Positions 6,322 through 15,764 of a stretch of 36,244 bases of DNA are shown here, piece after piece (positions within the stretch are counted from its first letter, which is position 1; each line of letters starts with the position of its first letter). Origin of the DNA: Gelidibacter salicanalis (GTDB lineage Bacteria > Bacteroidota > Bacteroidia > Flavobacteriales > Flavobacteriaceae); the NCBI RefSeq assembly GCF_016469035.1, contig NZ_JAEHJZ010000022.1:42019-78262 (forward strand), in the 5' to 3' direction. Position numbers and translations under genes: made by a program. Under the pieces are notes generated by a model that searched no databases, was not told the origin of the DNA, and saw only the letters and a program-made list of their open reading frames with translations.

Positions 6322-8435
6322 ATTTCGATTTTAAAAAATTTACTGATGAATTATACGAAGAGTATAAAGAGCAATTAACCAAATCTGAGGTTGAAGAAAT
6401 ACTTAATCTAAATGATGAATACAGTAGAGATACTCCAATGTCAACAGGTAAAAGACTATTAATTGACAAGGTAACTCTGCTGGGTGAAAAGGGTATCTCA
6501 GAAAATTCAGATTATTCAGGTGCTAAAATTAATTTTTCTTTACCTTTTGAATCAGGTCTCAATATTATTATTGCAGACAATTTAAAAGGAAAATCAAGTA
6601 TTTTCAAAATAATAAAATACGCACTCACTGGAACAAATTCATTAAAGGATAATATTAAAAAGTGGATTAATCATGCTTTTGTGAACTTTAGTATAAATGA
6701 AAAAAAGTATACAGTATTTTTAGACTTGTCGAAATACAGAATTTATGCTGGATTATTCAATGGTTCTTTTAATTCATTAGATGAATTGGAAAATTATTCT
6801 GATGAGGTCGTTTTTGATGCAAGTAGTGAAACTTCCTATCAAGATTTAATAAACGACTTTTTCTTTCAGCAATTCACATATTATTCTTTGAAGTGGACAC
6901 AGAAATCTTCCCAAAAAGACAAGGATGATTTAATTGAGGCTGGAGCTAGTTGGAAAACTTATTTTAAATCTATTTTACTCGAGTCAAAAGATTCCACTAG
7001 CCTAATGTATGGTGACCAAGGGAAAAAAGTTTTTCAAATGCTTTTAGGTCTAAAACTGACTTATCCAATAAACAGATTGACAATAAAAAAAGATTTGCTT
7101 AATTATGAAAAAGCAAAAGAGCAATCTTTTACAGAAAGACAAAAAAAACAGGAAAAACAAAACCTGGAGAAATTTCAGCAGAGACTAACAGATATAAATA
7201 TTGAGTTGAATGAAATTCAAATAATAAGCAAGGAAAAGGTTAATCTAGCACCACTTTACATTGAATATAATTCGCTTCTTGGCTTAATTCAATCAGAGAA
7301 TAAGAAATCAATTGAAATTGAAAATGTAAAGCAATTAAAGAACAAAGAATTACATTCAATTAAAACAAAACAACAAACAAATCAATCTGAGATTTTTCGA
7401 TTAAAAAAAGAATTAGAGAAAGCGAAAAAGCAAAGTAATGACTTAAAAGAATTTGTGGATATTGGTATTTTGTTTTCCAACTTGGATATTAAATATTGTC
7501 CTGGCTGTAATCATGATGTTTCAGAAATACAAAAACAATCTAGGTTGCATGAGCATAAATGCTCATTGTGCAACGAATCAACTATTGGTAATGAAGATGA
7601 TGTTGATATTGATGTATTTAAAGATAAGATTGAAAATTTAAAAATCACTATTAAAAATTTAGAGTCGGAAATATGTACGCTTTCAGAACAAAATGACATT
7701 TTTCAGGAAAAATTCAATTCTATTTATTCTGATATTGTCAGTTCCGAAAAGATGTTTGATGGGATTCAAGATGTATCTTCTTTATCTGATGAACTTCAAG
7801 AATTAGAAAAAATAATAAATTCCGAAAAGAGTAAAGTAAATCCTTCCGATTCGAGAAAAGAAGAACTTGTGTCAGAAAAGGCTGTGTTAAATTTTCAACT
7901 ACAAGAAATAACATCTCAAGAAATAATTCGAGGCTCAAATTATGCAACAAAAATCAATCTTCTAGATTCAGCAATTGAAAAGTTATCTGAACGAAGATTT
8001 GAATTAGGAACAAAAGTTTTAGATAGACTTTCGGAATTAATGAAAAATGAGATACATGATTTTGGATTAACTTCAATTTCAGAAGTTTTGATTAAGGAAA
8101 ATTTCGAAATTTACTACAAACAGGATAATGAGTATGTGACCTTTGAAAATATAGCAGAGGGTGAGCAGTTAAGGGCGAAAATAGCATTTTATTTGAGTCT
8201 AATCCAACTTGATATCGAGTTTAATTTTGGCAGACATACACGGTTATTAATAATTGATAGTCCTGGAAAAGAGGAAGCTGATTTAAAATATCTAGAAGGT
8301 TTAGCCCGTGTTTTACAAAGCATAGAATCAAGATATGGAGATAAATTGCAAATATTAATTGGAACAGCTGAAAGAAAATTATCAGGTGTTTTAAAAAATC
8401 AAAAAGAATTTGCTGTCGATGAATATGTATTCTAA
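6318..8435 (+). CDS. SMC/Rad50-like ATPase with four-cysteine coiled-coil apex, 705 aa
   Basis: The ABC-type ATPase core is split over both ends. A Walker A-like loop is at residues 86-94 (ADNLKGKSS; the usual first glycine is replaced by A86). The signature-like AEGEQLRAK is at 613-621 and Walker B LLIIDSPGKEE is at ~643-653, with D647. Between them runs a long charged coiled coil broken near the middle by C394-P-G-C397 and C415-S-L-C418. That is a full four-cysteine zinc-binding unit, rather than the single CxxC hook of Rad50. The protein is much shorter than true SMC proteins, as is usual for defence ATPases of the ABC-3C/Lamassu type, which are thought to sense DNA ends or phage DNA and release an effector. 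It overlaps its upstream neighbour by 4 bases and the downstream gene by 1. Confidence 0.8.
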   Translation: MNFDFKKFTDELYEEYKEQLTKSEVEEILNLNDEYSRDTPMSTGKRLLIDKVTLLGEKGISENSDYSGAKINFSLPFESGLNIIIADNLKGKSSIFKIIKYALTGTNSLKDNIKKWINHAFVNFSINEKKYTVFLDLSKYRIYAGLFNGSFNSLDELENYSDEVVFDASSETSYQDLINDFFFQQFTYYSLKWTQKSSQKDKDDLIEAGASWKTYFKSILLESKDSTSLMYGDQGKKVFQMLLGLKLTYPINRLTIKKDLLNYEKAKEQSFTERQKKQEKQNLEKFQQRLTDINIELNEIQIISKEKVNLAPLYIEYNSLLGLIQSENKKSIEIENVKQLKNKELHSIKTKQQTNQSEIFRLKKELEKAKKQSNDLKEFVDIGILFSNLDIKYCPGCNHDVSEIQKQSRLHEHKCSLCNESTIGNEDDVDIDVFKDKIENLKITIKNLESEICTLSEQNDIFQEKFNSIYSDIVSSEKMFDGIQDVSSLSDELQELEKIINSEKSKVNPSDSRKEELVSEKAVLNFQLQEITSQEIIRGSNYATKINLLDSAIEKLSERRFELGTKVLDRLSELMKNEIHDFGLTSISEVLIKENFEIYYKQDNEYVTFENIAEGEQLRAKIAFYLSLIQLDIEFNFGRHTRLLIIDSPGKEEADLKYLEGLARVLQSIESRYGDKLQILIGTAERKLSGVLKNQKEFAVDEYVF

Positions 8436-10123
8436 TGAATAAAAATTTTGAAATATTAGAATTTAAAACTTTGAGCACTCCTGAGAAAATTAGTTTTCTT
8501 GAGAATGATTTTGTTGGTTCAATAATAAACCTTGAAGAAAAAACTATAAACTCTTCAATGCGTGAAATTATATTAGATGAAAAAGAAAACTCTTTTGTTA
8601 GAAAAATTGGGCTAGAATTATTTACAGACTTGGTGGTATTAGGAAAACTAAAAATAAGACAAGGTTTAAGTTTGCTAATTGATGATTGGATTCCAAGTTC
8701 AGAGATTTTTATAGAGCTCCAACGTTTAAAGGACCTATACTTGTATTATGATGACTCAAATGAAGAAATTGAAATAATTTACCAACAGAAATTAAATGAT
8801 TCAGAAGCAGAATTAGTTTCTGAAAGCTTATTAAATCTGGGACTTATTAATTTCCAAAAAGCATTAACCTCAACGTCCGAGGAGGAATGTTCTAAAGCTT
8901 TAACAATTAGTGAATCCTATTTCATTAAATCATATGAAGAATTAGAAAATCGAATTGACTCTAATTTTTACTTTAAAGTTGTTTCAATTCTTGGTGAAAT
9001 AATAAATAATAGATGGGGTTCTGCAAAAGAGTATATACGTGAGCTTGGGAATATCCTTTTTCAAAGAGAGGTTTTTTCATTTGATTATAAGCTTGAAAAT
9101 TTGCAGTTTAGCTTTTATAAAATACTAACATCTTTGCAAAAACTATGTAATAAACAACCAAATAATTGGCTTGATTATAGGTCAGAACTTGACAATGTTT
9201 ATCTATGTTATTCAGAAATAACTAATTCTACTTTAAAGCAAAGATTGAATGAAAATTCAGTGGCAAGTAGTTTAGGCAATTTTGTTAGTGAAAAAATTTT
9301 CGAACCATATTTTATGATACATTTTAGTTCTGAAATAACAAAACTAAATGTAAGGTTAGGAGAACTCCAACAGGGTACGGAGGAACATAATTTTCTCTCA
9401 TATCTTAAATCAGTTATTGAGAATAACAATAAAAAAAAAGTTGAATTAGATAGTCTTGGTAGGAGGTTCAAAAATTTATTCCCAACTCATAACCAAGTAA
9501 TTATTGAGCAATTAGTTAATCAAATAGTTAAACCTTCTGATTGTTTAAAGGCTTTTGAAACACTTACTAATAAATCAAATAGTGAGCTAGTTGATTCACT
9601 AATTTTTGCAAGTGCAAAAATGCAAGGTGATAAAAAATACTGGGCAAACAATTCTGATGAGAATGAAAGGAACAAGTATTTAGCAAATTTAGTTGAAGCA
9701 AGGGGCTTCTCAATTAAGGACCAAACTCAATGGAGTACATCAAATGAAGGTAAAAAAAGTGGAGAAATTGATATATTTATAACAGAAAAAGATGGTAGTC
9801 CTAAATCAATTATTGAAGCCTTAATTCTTGACTCATTAAAAACGGATTATATAATTCTTCATCTCGATAAACTATTTAGATATGATACAACTGGATTAGA
9901 AAACAATTATATAATAACATATTCTACTGCGAAGGACTTTGCTAAACTCTGGAATAAATACAAAGCCTTTATTTCAAAACACGTATACAATTATAAATTT
10001 ATTGATTATGAAGAGATAAATGATTACAATTTTACTGACATAAAAATTGGAGTAGCAAAACATTTGAGAAATGGAAAGAAAATTAAATTGTATCACATAA
10101 TGATAAATCTAAGTGAACGATAG
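8435..10123 (+). CDS. Putative effector with C-terminal restriction-endonuclease-like domain, 562 aa
   Basis: Residues 1-400 are helical and unrecognised. The C-terminal region looks like a PD-(D/E)xK nuclease fold: 'NERNKYLANLVEARGF' with E421, then 'DQTQWSTSNEGKKSGEIDIFI' elements with G443-E-I-D446, then I-I-E461-A-L463. D446 and E461 fit the two acidic positions, but the usual lysine of ExK is leucine (EAL), so the lysine may come from elsewhere or the enzyme may work differently. The start ATG 8435 overlaps the last base of the ATPase stop codon, so the two are co-translated. As third gene of an ABC-3C-like operon it is the likely DNA-degrading effector. It could instead be a nuclease-fold sensor. 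Confidence 0.65.
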   Translation: MNKNFEILEFKTLSTPEKISFLENDFVGSIINLEEKTINSSMREIILDEKENSFVRKIGLELFTDLVVLGKLKIRQGLSLLIDDWIPSSEIFIELQRLKDLYLYYDDSNEEIEIIYQQKLNDSEAELVSESLLNLGLINFQKALTSTSEEECSKALTISESYFIKSYEELENRIDSNFYFKVVSILGEIINNRWGSAKEYIRELGNILFQREVFSFDYKLENLQFSFYKILTSLQKLCNKQPNNWLDYRSELDNVYLCYSEITNSTLKQRLNENSVASSLGNFVSEKIFEPYFMIHFSSEITKLNVRLGELQQGTEEHNFLSYLKSVIENNNKKKVELDSLGRRFKNLFPTHNQVIIEQLVNQIVKPSDCLKAFETLTNKSNSELVDSLIFASAKMQGDKKYWANNSDENERNKYLANLVEARGFSIKDQTQWSTSNEGKKSGEIDIFITEKDGSPKSIIEALILDSLKTDYIILHLDKLFRYDTTGLENNYIITYSTAKDFAKLWNKYKAFISKHVYNYKFIDYEEINDYNFTDIKIGVAKHLRNGKKIKLYHIMINLSER

Positions 10124-10667
10124 TCAGGCGCTAAGAGCCATGCACATTAAGCAAACGCACAGATCGACCGCACAACCAAATTTGCTTAAAGAGCATGTCC
10201 ACGACCGGTCCTAGAGAAGTCATGAACCGGCATTATAAATCAATGAGTGAGTGGTTTAATAAAATTGGATAGAAAAGCTGCTATAAAAAAAATTAAATCA
10301 ATTTATTAATCTTATCAATTTCATTGAACCATTTGCTGTTTTGAAAAATTTATATTTGACTATTGAGTGTATTTTTCGGTAGCTTTACAAGGCTAATTAA
10401 GCAAATTGAAATTTGAAATTCAACCTTTTATAAAAGTGCAAAAATTAAAGAAGCACTTGTACACGGAATTCGTAAGCCATACACTACACTATTTTATGAA
10501 AATAAAGAAAACGTATAATGTTTCAATATAGTACAGTGAGCGCGTTATATAAAAAATCTCTTTGATGTTTTTATTTAAAAGTTTATTAGCCTTTAGCTCG
10601 TATTCCACAAAAAAGACAAAAAATCAAATAAGCATCCCTAATTTACAATAGCAATCTCCAAAAAATC
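10124..10667. other. Intergenic stretch, no gene seen
   Basis: These ~540 bases contain no credible coding frame. The first ~100 bases (ggcgctaagagccatgcacattaagc onward in composition) are GC-richer than the rest and share the word atgcacatt with the leader at 5581-5590. That may be a degenerate cassette end. The expected complement of the left tag GTTGGCGTTC of this segment was not found here. The remainder is AT-rich and must hold the promoter of the serine hydrolase. Confidence 0.5.
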
Positions 10668-11885
10668 ATGATCACTAAAAAATCATTTTTCCTACTCTTG
10701 CTTTTAACTCTCGCATCACTAAGTCTTAGCGCTCAAGATGGTCAAACTCTTGAAGTAAAATCGGCGTATAATGAACTTGCGGATATTCCTGGTGAAACGA
10801 TGGGTCAGAAACTTGAAAGTCTGCTTTTCTGGTCGCAGGATGAAAAGGAACGCCGCTTCCCAATCATGCATGCTATTTTCTCGAGCATTCCTATTCCTTC
10901 TACTGCCCACAGTACTCCGTTGAAAGCGTATAAGAACATCACTCCAAAGTGGGAGGACGACACGACCTTAGATGCGTATATGAATGACCATCGTGTTCAG
11001 GGCGTTATCGTAATTAAAGATAATCAAATTCGCCTAGAAAAATATGCCGACGACAGCAATCAAGAGACGCTTTGGACTTCCTTTTCCGTCGCTAAATCTG
11101 TTTCTTCGATGTTGGTGGGGATCGCTTTAAAAGAAGGAGCTATTGAGAGTTTAGAAGATCCTTTAAAAAAATATATTAACGAATTTAAAGGCTATGATTA
11201 CGGAGAAGTGACCGTCCGCCAACTATTAACGATGACTTCTGGAATTGAATGGAACGAGGATTATGAAGATCCAAACTCGGATGTCGGACAAATGTACAAG
11301 GCAAACTGTCAAGGTACCGAGTCTCATATTTTGACTTATATGAAGCCCTTAAAATTCGCTCACAAACGGGGGACGCATTGGAACTATAGTACCGGTGAAA
11401 CTGATTTAGTGGGAATTTTGGTCCAGAAAGCTACAGGAATAAGCTTAGCAGAATATCTTTCTGAAAAGATCTGGAAACCCTTTGGTATGGAGTCTGACGC
11501 GTATTGGTTAGCCGATGAATGCAGTCATCTCAATTTAGGTGGAAGTGGGCTTTCGGCGAGTTTAAGAGATTTTGCACGACTGGGACTGCTGATGTTGGAT
11601 GCCGGTGAAATTGGAGATAAAAACATACTTTCAGAGGAATGGCTTGAAGATGCTACGTCACTACTTAATCAAACCAATGACCAGGGCGATGGCTATGGCT
11701 ATTTATGGTGGCGTTTTAAGGACGGAAGCTATGGCGCTTTAGGAATTTTCGGTCAGATGATTTATATCAATCCGCCTAAAAACCTTGTCATTGCCCAAAT
11801 GGCAGCTTGGCCAAAAGCGGGTTCTAAAGAACTCACTCAAGAAAGACAGGCTTTTATTGATGCCGTTCAACGCGTAATTGATTAA
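10668..11885 (+). CDS. Serine hydrolase, beta-lactamase class C / 6-aminohexanoate-dimer hydrolase (NylB)-like, exported, 405 aa
   Basis: Residues 1-22 are a signal peptide (hydrophobic core FFLLLLLTLASLSL, cleavage after SAQ). The serine-lysine catalytic motif is S140-V-A-K143, and the second motif is Y240-S-T242 in 'HWNYSTGETD'. The third KTG-like box is replaced by a G-I-F-G-Q stretch near the C-terminus, as seen in NylB-like hydrolases rather than true beta-lactamases. The segments 'YGEVTVRQLLTMTSGI' and 'WNEDYEDPNSD' are typical of the NylB-like branch. It probably hydrolyses an amide or ester in the periplasm; the substrate is unknown. Codon use and GC are higher than in the cassette genes to the left, so it probably belongs to the core genome beside the island. 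Confidence 0.88.
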   Translation: MITKKSFFLLLLLTLASLSLSAQDGQTLEVKSAYNELADIPGETMGQKLESLLFWSQDEKERRFPIMHAIFSSIPIPSTAHSTPLKAYKNITPKWEDDTTLDAYMNDHRVQGVIVIKDNQIRLEKYADDSNQETLWTSFSVAKSVSSMLVGIALKEGAIESLEDPLKKYINEFKGYDYGEVTVRQLLTMTSGIEWNEDYEDPNSDVGQMYKANCQGTESHILTYMKPLKFAHKRGTHWNYSTGETDLVGILVQKATGISLAEYLSEKIWKPFGMESDAYWLADECSHLNLGGSGLSASLRDFARLGLLMLDAGEIGDKNILSEEWLEDATSLLNQTNDQGDGYGYLWWRFKDGSYGALGIFGQMIYINPPKNLVIAQMAAWPKAGSKELTQERQAFIDAVQRVID

Positions 11886-11918
11886 TAAGACACTATACCA
11901 GCATCGCGTTTAAAGGCC

Positions 11919-12050
11919 TTGAAAGGTTTTCAAAACCATTTTGATGATAACATAAAATGCAAAAAAATTTATCCTAATTGGGCGGTGGTAGTATTTATTG
12001 TGAGTATAGTTTTGGGGCTTGCTGCAGTTGCGCTCTTAGTAATAAGATAA
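11919..12050 (+). CDS. Possible small single-pass membrane protein, 43 aa (TTG start)
   Basis: A short frame opens at TTG 11919 after an AAAGG and ends in a clean membrane helix, WAVVVFIVSIVLGLAAVALL, with VIR at the C-terminus before TAA at 12048. An ATG at 11957 lies in a different frame because of a run of seven A residues, so the natural start is doubtful and a one-base slip there would join it to the helix. It may be a decayed or an active small membrane protein. Confidence 0.25.
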   Translation: MKGFQNHFDDNIKCKKIYPNWAVVVFIVSIVLGLAAVALLVIR

Positions 12051-12185
12051 TTTGCTAATGTACTAAATTATGGAGCGTAATTAATTTTAAGCTAAAAGTT
12101 AAACTAAAGCTGACCTATAAATTTTAGGCTTCATTGTTATCCGCTATATTTATTTTAATGAAAGATTCAAGATTCTAAGTAGTAC

Positions 12186-12213
12186 AAATCCCGCTCTTTA
12201 GCGGGATCTTTGC
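12186..12213. terminator. Bidirectional-looking terminator hairpin
   Basis: A perfect 8-bp stem ATCCCGCT/AGCGGGAT (12188-12195 with 12200-12207) and loop CTTT is followed by a T-rich tract (ctttgctttgttt) and preceded by an A-rich stretch (acaaa). It sits between the plus-strand serine hydrolase and the converging minus-strand gene ending at 12317, so it can serve both. Confidence 0.75.
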
Positions 12214-12316
12214 TTTGTTTCCTAGACGCTTTATTTTGAAATTTTTAAAATTCAATCCTCAATGATAACCGAACGGGCAATGCCTTTGTTCAACAGATTC
12301 CAATTTCATCCTATGA

Positions 12317-12532
12317 TCATTTTTTCTTATAAGGTGATTTCTTCACATTGCCTGATTCCCCATACCCAGCTGGATCATTGGATTCTGGCACTTTATCAGG
12401 GTCTTCTTTAGTTGGTTTTTCAGCTGAATCTGATTTTGAATCTGGCTCCTTGATATTATCTTGCCGCTTTACATTTTGCTCATTCTCTATTTTGGGATCG
12501 AGTAACGGTGTCTTTTTTTCTTCTTTTTTCAT
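12317..12532 (-). CDS. Small charged, disordered protein, 71 aa
   Basis: The start chosen is the ATG at 12532, giving MKKEEKKTPLL and a sequence dominated by K, E, D, S and P with no hydrophobic core. It is therefore probably intrinsically disordered. The longer upstream extension of the same frame is rich in aromatic and hydrophobic residues typical of non-coding AT-rich DNA and is left out. Short acidic/lysine-rich proteins of this type are frequent in Flavobacteriaceae next to stress genes, but I can assign no function. It is a lone gene converging on the serine hydrolase with a shared terminator. Confidence 0.5.
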   Translation of the reverse strand: MKKEEKKTPLLDPKIENEQNVKRQDNIKEPDSKSDSAEKPTKEDPDKVPESNDPAGYGESGNVKKSPYKKK

Positions 12533-12927
12533 GATTATGATTTTTATTTTAATGGAAGTTAATCTAAAGTAAATAATTATTCGCAGCTTGGTTGATAAAA
12601 TATTCTGTGACCATATATATTCTAATAAATGTAGATTAGAAATCGTACAAAATAGATATAATAAGTGACATATCTTATTGACAAGATTAAAGTATGAGAC
12701 TTCTGGAAAAGAGAGTGTTATGGCTAAATATCTACTATGATTTCCAAACTCCATTTAAAAAAACCAAAAAGCTTTATCATTTTAGTTTTAAATACTCCAT
12801 TGTGAGTAAGGAATTGTCCTTTTTTTTTTAATCTTCCTATATTCAACAATTATTGCAAAAATTCACGGTCTATAATTGCCCTAACGGTTATAGTCGATAA
12901 ATAAACTAAATGTATTCTTAACCTATT
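12533..12927. other. Intergenic stretch with a dyad upstream of the restriction locus
   Basis: No gene is seen. Between 12872 and 12895 an imperfect dyad (ctataattgcc / cggttatag) lies ~35 bases upstream of the gene at 12928 and could be an operator or part of its promoter. The rest is AT-rich and must contain the divergent promoters of the small gene at 12532 and the gene at 12928. Confidence 0.35.
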
Positions 12928-13257
12928 ATGGCTAACCGTCCCTATACAAATAGTGAGATTCAAGAGAAAGTCGCAACTGAAGCAAGAAAACTGTCTGACT
13001 CTGATTTAGACAAATTCTGCACAAAGCATCATTCAAAATTAATTTTTGATATCAATTTCCCGCTCTTTCTCAGAATCCCAGATCATTTTACATACGCTCA
13101 AAAATCAGATGCTGTGAAAGATGAAAAAGGTGTCAGTCGATCGACGTGGAGATTTGAATTTAAGCGCAACGGATTTTCCTATGCTATAAGTACACAATGG
13201 TATCCTAGAAATGATGAATATGTACAGCGATGGCTTCGTAAAATGCATAATTCTTGA
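12928..13257 (+). CDS. Hypothetical protein preceding hsdR, 109 aa
   Basis: This is a compact soluble protein. Its C-terminal half ('WRFEFKRNGFSYAISTQWY', 'NDEYVQRWLRKMHNS') has the look of a conserved domain, but I cannot name the family. It starts at ATG 12928 and ends 102 bases before hsdR on the same strand, so it may share the promoter region or be the leader gene of the restriction locus. No signal peptide, membrane segment or nuclease motif is visible. A role in restriction is suggested only by position. Confidence 0.65.
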   Translation: MANRPYTNSEIQEKVATEARKLSDSDLDKFCTKHHSKLIFDINFPLFLRIPDHFTYAQKSDAVKDEKGVSRSTWRFEFKRNGFSYAISTQWYPRNDEYVQRWLRKMHNS

Positions 13258-13359
13258 GCGTTTATGTATTCTTTTTATATCTTTAGAAACTAACAACACT
13301 TCCTACGAGCACTTCCAAAAAAGAAGCTGCTTTATTAGTGTAATAACCAACCGCTTGTA

Positions 13360-15669
13360 ATGTCTAAAAACATTTCCGAATCAGATACTAGAGCAAACTT
13401 TATAGACCCAAAACTAGCTGATAGCCAGTGGGAACCAATTCATATTGTTAGAGAATACTATTTTACGGATGGTCGAAAATTACTTGGTAACAAGCGGGGC
13501 AAGAGGCTGTTCCTAGATTATTTATTAAAATACAACAACGCCAACTTGGCCATTGTCGAAGCTAAGAAATTAGTTGATCATCCTACTAAAGGACTTCAAC
13601 AAGCATTGGAATATGCACATAAACTCGATATAAACTTTGTTTATGCTACTAATGGCGTACGAATTTATGAGTTTGATAGGCGCACAGGGAAGGGAGATTA
13701 TATTGATGATTTTCCAACGCCAAAAGAATTGTACAACAGACTTTTTGGGAAGACCAATCAATTAAAAGAACAGTTACATAACATCCCTTTTTTACTCACA
13801 GGAAATTTTGGTCCTCGATATTATCAGGAAATTGCCGTCAATAAAACGATGGAAAGTATTGCTGATGGTCAGGATCGTATTCTTTTAACTTTAGCTACTG
13901 GTACTGGCAAAACTTTTATTGCTTTTCAAATAGTGCATAAACTATTGCAGGCCAAATGGAATTTAGACGGAAATGATAGACGTCCAAGAATTCTATTTTT
14001 AGCAGATAGAAACGTTTTGGCAGACCAAGCAATCAATACGTTTAATCCTTATGAGAATGATGTTATAAAAATCGATGGAGAAGAAGTGCGCAAACGCAAC
14101 GGCGTTGTTCCTACCAATGCCTATATCTTTTTTGCCATATATCAAGCCATTGCCGATCGGGAGGATATTGGCGGTTATTATTCGAAATACCCAAGCGACT
14201 TTTTTGATTTGGTGATTATTGATGAGTGCCACCGCGGAAGTGCTAACGAAGAAGGGTCGTGGCGCGCCATATTGGATCATTTCAGTCCTGCGGTTCATTT
14301 AGGAATGACGGCGACACCAAAACGTGATGATAATGTGGATACCTACCAATATTTTGGAAAGCCTATTTATGAATATTCCTTAAAAGAAGGAATTCAAGAT
14401 GGATTTTTAACGCCATACAAAGTAAAACGAGTGACGACCAATATCGATGAATACATTCATACCAACGACAGTCGTATTATTCAAGGCGAAGTGACCAAAG
14501 ATCGTTATGAGATCAAGGATTATAATAAAAGTATTACCATCAATCAACGAACAGATCTTGAGGCTAGAACGATTTTAGAACACATTGGCAAGATGGATAA
14601 AACCATTGTGTTTTGTGCCAATCAAGATCATGCCTTGGATTTAAGAGATTATGTCAATAAACACAAAACCGTTTCCGATCCCAATTACTGCGTGCGCGTA
14701 ACCAGTGACGAAGGAAAACACGGAAGAGAATTGCTGGAAATGTTTCAAGACAATGACAAAGACATTCCAGTGATTTTAACGTCTTCAAAAATGTTGACTA
14801 CAGGTGTGGATGCTCGAAATGTCAGAAATATCGTGTTGACAGCGCCGATTGGCTCTATGGTAGAATTCAAACAAATCATTGGTCGTGGTACTCGTGTTTT
14901 TGATGGTAAAGACTTTTTTACGATTATAGATTTTGTCGGAGCTACCAATTTGTTTTACGATACCGCCTGGGATGGCGAAGCAGAAGAAATTGAAGAAGGT
15001 GGAACAGGAGGTGGTGATTCAAAACCAAAACCATCACAAAAACCTGATGTCAAGGAACCCGGTGAGCCATACGAACGAAAAGAAAAACTGATTGTAGAGT
15101 TGTCCAACGGACGTAAATTGAAAGTCACAGATGTGGACACTCGGTATATTGACGAAAACGGAAGACCTTTGACGGCGCGTGAATTTCTCGAAAAATTGAT
15201 AGGGGAATTGCCTGGCATTTATACAGATGTAGAACAATTACGTTCCATTTGGGCAAATCCAGATTCCCGATCTGATTTATTGATAAAATTGGCTGACTTA
15301 GGTTTTGATAGAGAGCAGCTCAACGATTTACGAAATATGATTGCCACGCCCGATTGTGATATTTTTGATGTGTTGGCACATATATCCTTTTCATCGGAAT
15401 TGATGACACGAAAACAACGTGTGGAATTTGTAAAAGGAGATCCGCAGGTTTTTGAAGTCTATAAAAACCTTGAAGCCAAGGAGTTTTTGGAATTCATTCT
15501 GAAGCATTACGAGAAGTACGGCATTGAAGAATTACGGCGTGATAAATTGGGAGATTTGGTAACCCTAAAATTAGGAACGCCAAAAGACGCTAAAAATGCT
15601 TTTGGTAATATGGATGTCCTTTTGGGAGCTTATTATAAACTCCAGCAGCAAATATATCAAGTGTCCTAA
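13360..15669 (+). CDS. hsdR: Type I restriction enzyme, R subunit (EcoEI-like), 769 aa
   Basis: This is the DNA-translocating and cleaving subunit of a type I restriction complex. An N-terminal PD-(D/E)xK nuclease is visible (D53, then I-V-E67-A-K69). The superfamily 2 motor follows, with Walker A TGTGKT (residues 180-185), DECH at 288-291, TATP at 317-320 and the late helicase motif QIIGRGTR. A glycine-rich linker (EEGGTGGGDSKPK) leads to an EcoEI-type C-terminal helical domain ('LREFLEKLIGEL'-like, 'FGNMDVLLGAYYKLQQ'). At 769 residues it is a normal EcoEI-class length. Its tail is unlike the three hsdR-tail remnants further right, which come from another family. It is separated from hsdM/hsdS by a regulator and a nucleotidyltransferase gene. 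Confidence 0.93.
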   Translation: MSKNISESDTRANFIDPKLADSQWEPIHIVREYYFTDGRKLLGNKRGKRLFLDYLLKYNNANLAIVEAKKLVDHPTKGLQQALEYAHKLDINFVYATNGVRIYEFDRRTGKGDYIDDFPTPKELYNRLFGKTNQLKEQLHNIPFLLTGNFGPRYYQEIAVNKTMESIADGQDRILLTLATGTGKTFIAFQIVHKLLQAKWNLDGNDRRPRILFLADRNVLADQAINTFNPYENDVIKIDGEEVRKRNGVVPTNAYIFFAIYQAIADREDIGGYYSKYPSDFFDLVIIDECHRGSANEEGSWRAILDHFSPAVHLGMTATPKRDDNVDTYQYFGKPIYEYSLKEGIQDGFLTPYKVKRVTTNIDEYIHTNDSRIIQGEVTKDRYEIKDYNKSITINQRTDLEARTILEHIGKMDKTIVFCANQDHALDLRDYVNKHKTVSDPNYCVRVTSDEGKHGRELLEMFQDNDKDIPVILTSSKMLTTGVDARNVRNIVLTAPIGSMVEFKQIIGRGTRVFDGKDFFTIIDFVGATNLFYDTAWDGEAEEIEEGGTGGGDSKPKPSQKPDVKEPGEPYERKEKLIVELSNGRKLKVTDVDTRYIDENGRPLTAREFLEKLIGELPGIYTDVEQLRSIWANPDSRSDLLIKLADLGFDREQLNDLRNMIATPDCDIFDVLAHISFSSELMTRKQRVEFVKGDPQVFEVYKNLEAKEFLEFILKHYEKYGIEELRRDKLGDLVTLKLGTPKDAKNAFGNMDVLLGAYYKLQQQIYQVS

Positions 15670-15677
15670 CACAACTA

Positions 15678-15699
15678 ATCGCATATCGCGATATGCGAT
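15678..15699. promoter_or_regulatory. Perfect 22-bp palindrome, likely operator O1
   Basis: The half-site ATCGCATATCG is followed directly by its exact reverse complement CGATATGCGAT. It lies 9 bases after the hsdR stop and ~65 bases upstream of a second, related site. Its position in the only gap of the restriction operon makes it a likely binding site of the wHTH protein encoded next. Confidence 0.7.
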
Positions 15700-15742
15700 A
15701 TATAACGGCGAATTCTTATTTTATATTGAAAATATGATTAAT

Positions 15743-15764
15743 ATTGCATATCGGAATACGCAAT
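15743..15764. promoter_or_regulatory. Imperfect 22-bp palindrome, likely operator O2, abutting a start codon
   Basis: The arms ATTGCATAT and ATACGCAAT flank CGGA. The site matches O1 at 17 of 22 positions. It ends one base before the ATG at 15765, so a bound protein would cover the transcription and translation start region, a typical autorepression layout. Confidence 0.65.

Noticed and set aside
12533-12754. Upstream extension of the small charged protein gene
   Set aside because: It is hydrophobic, AT-driven sequence unlike the charged protein; the ATG at 12532 is a natural start.
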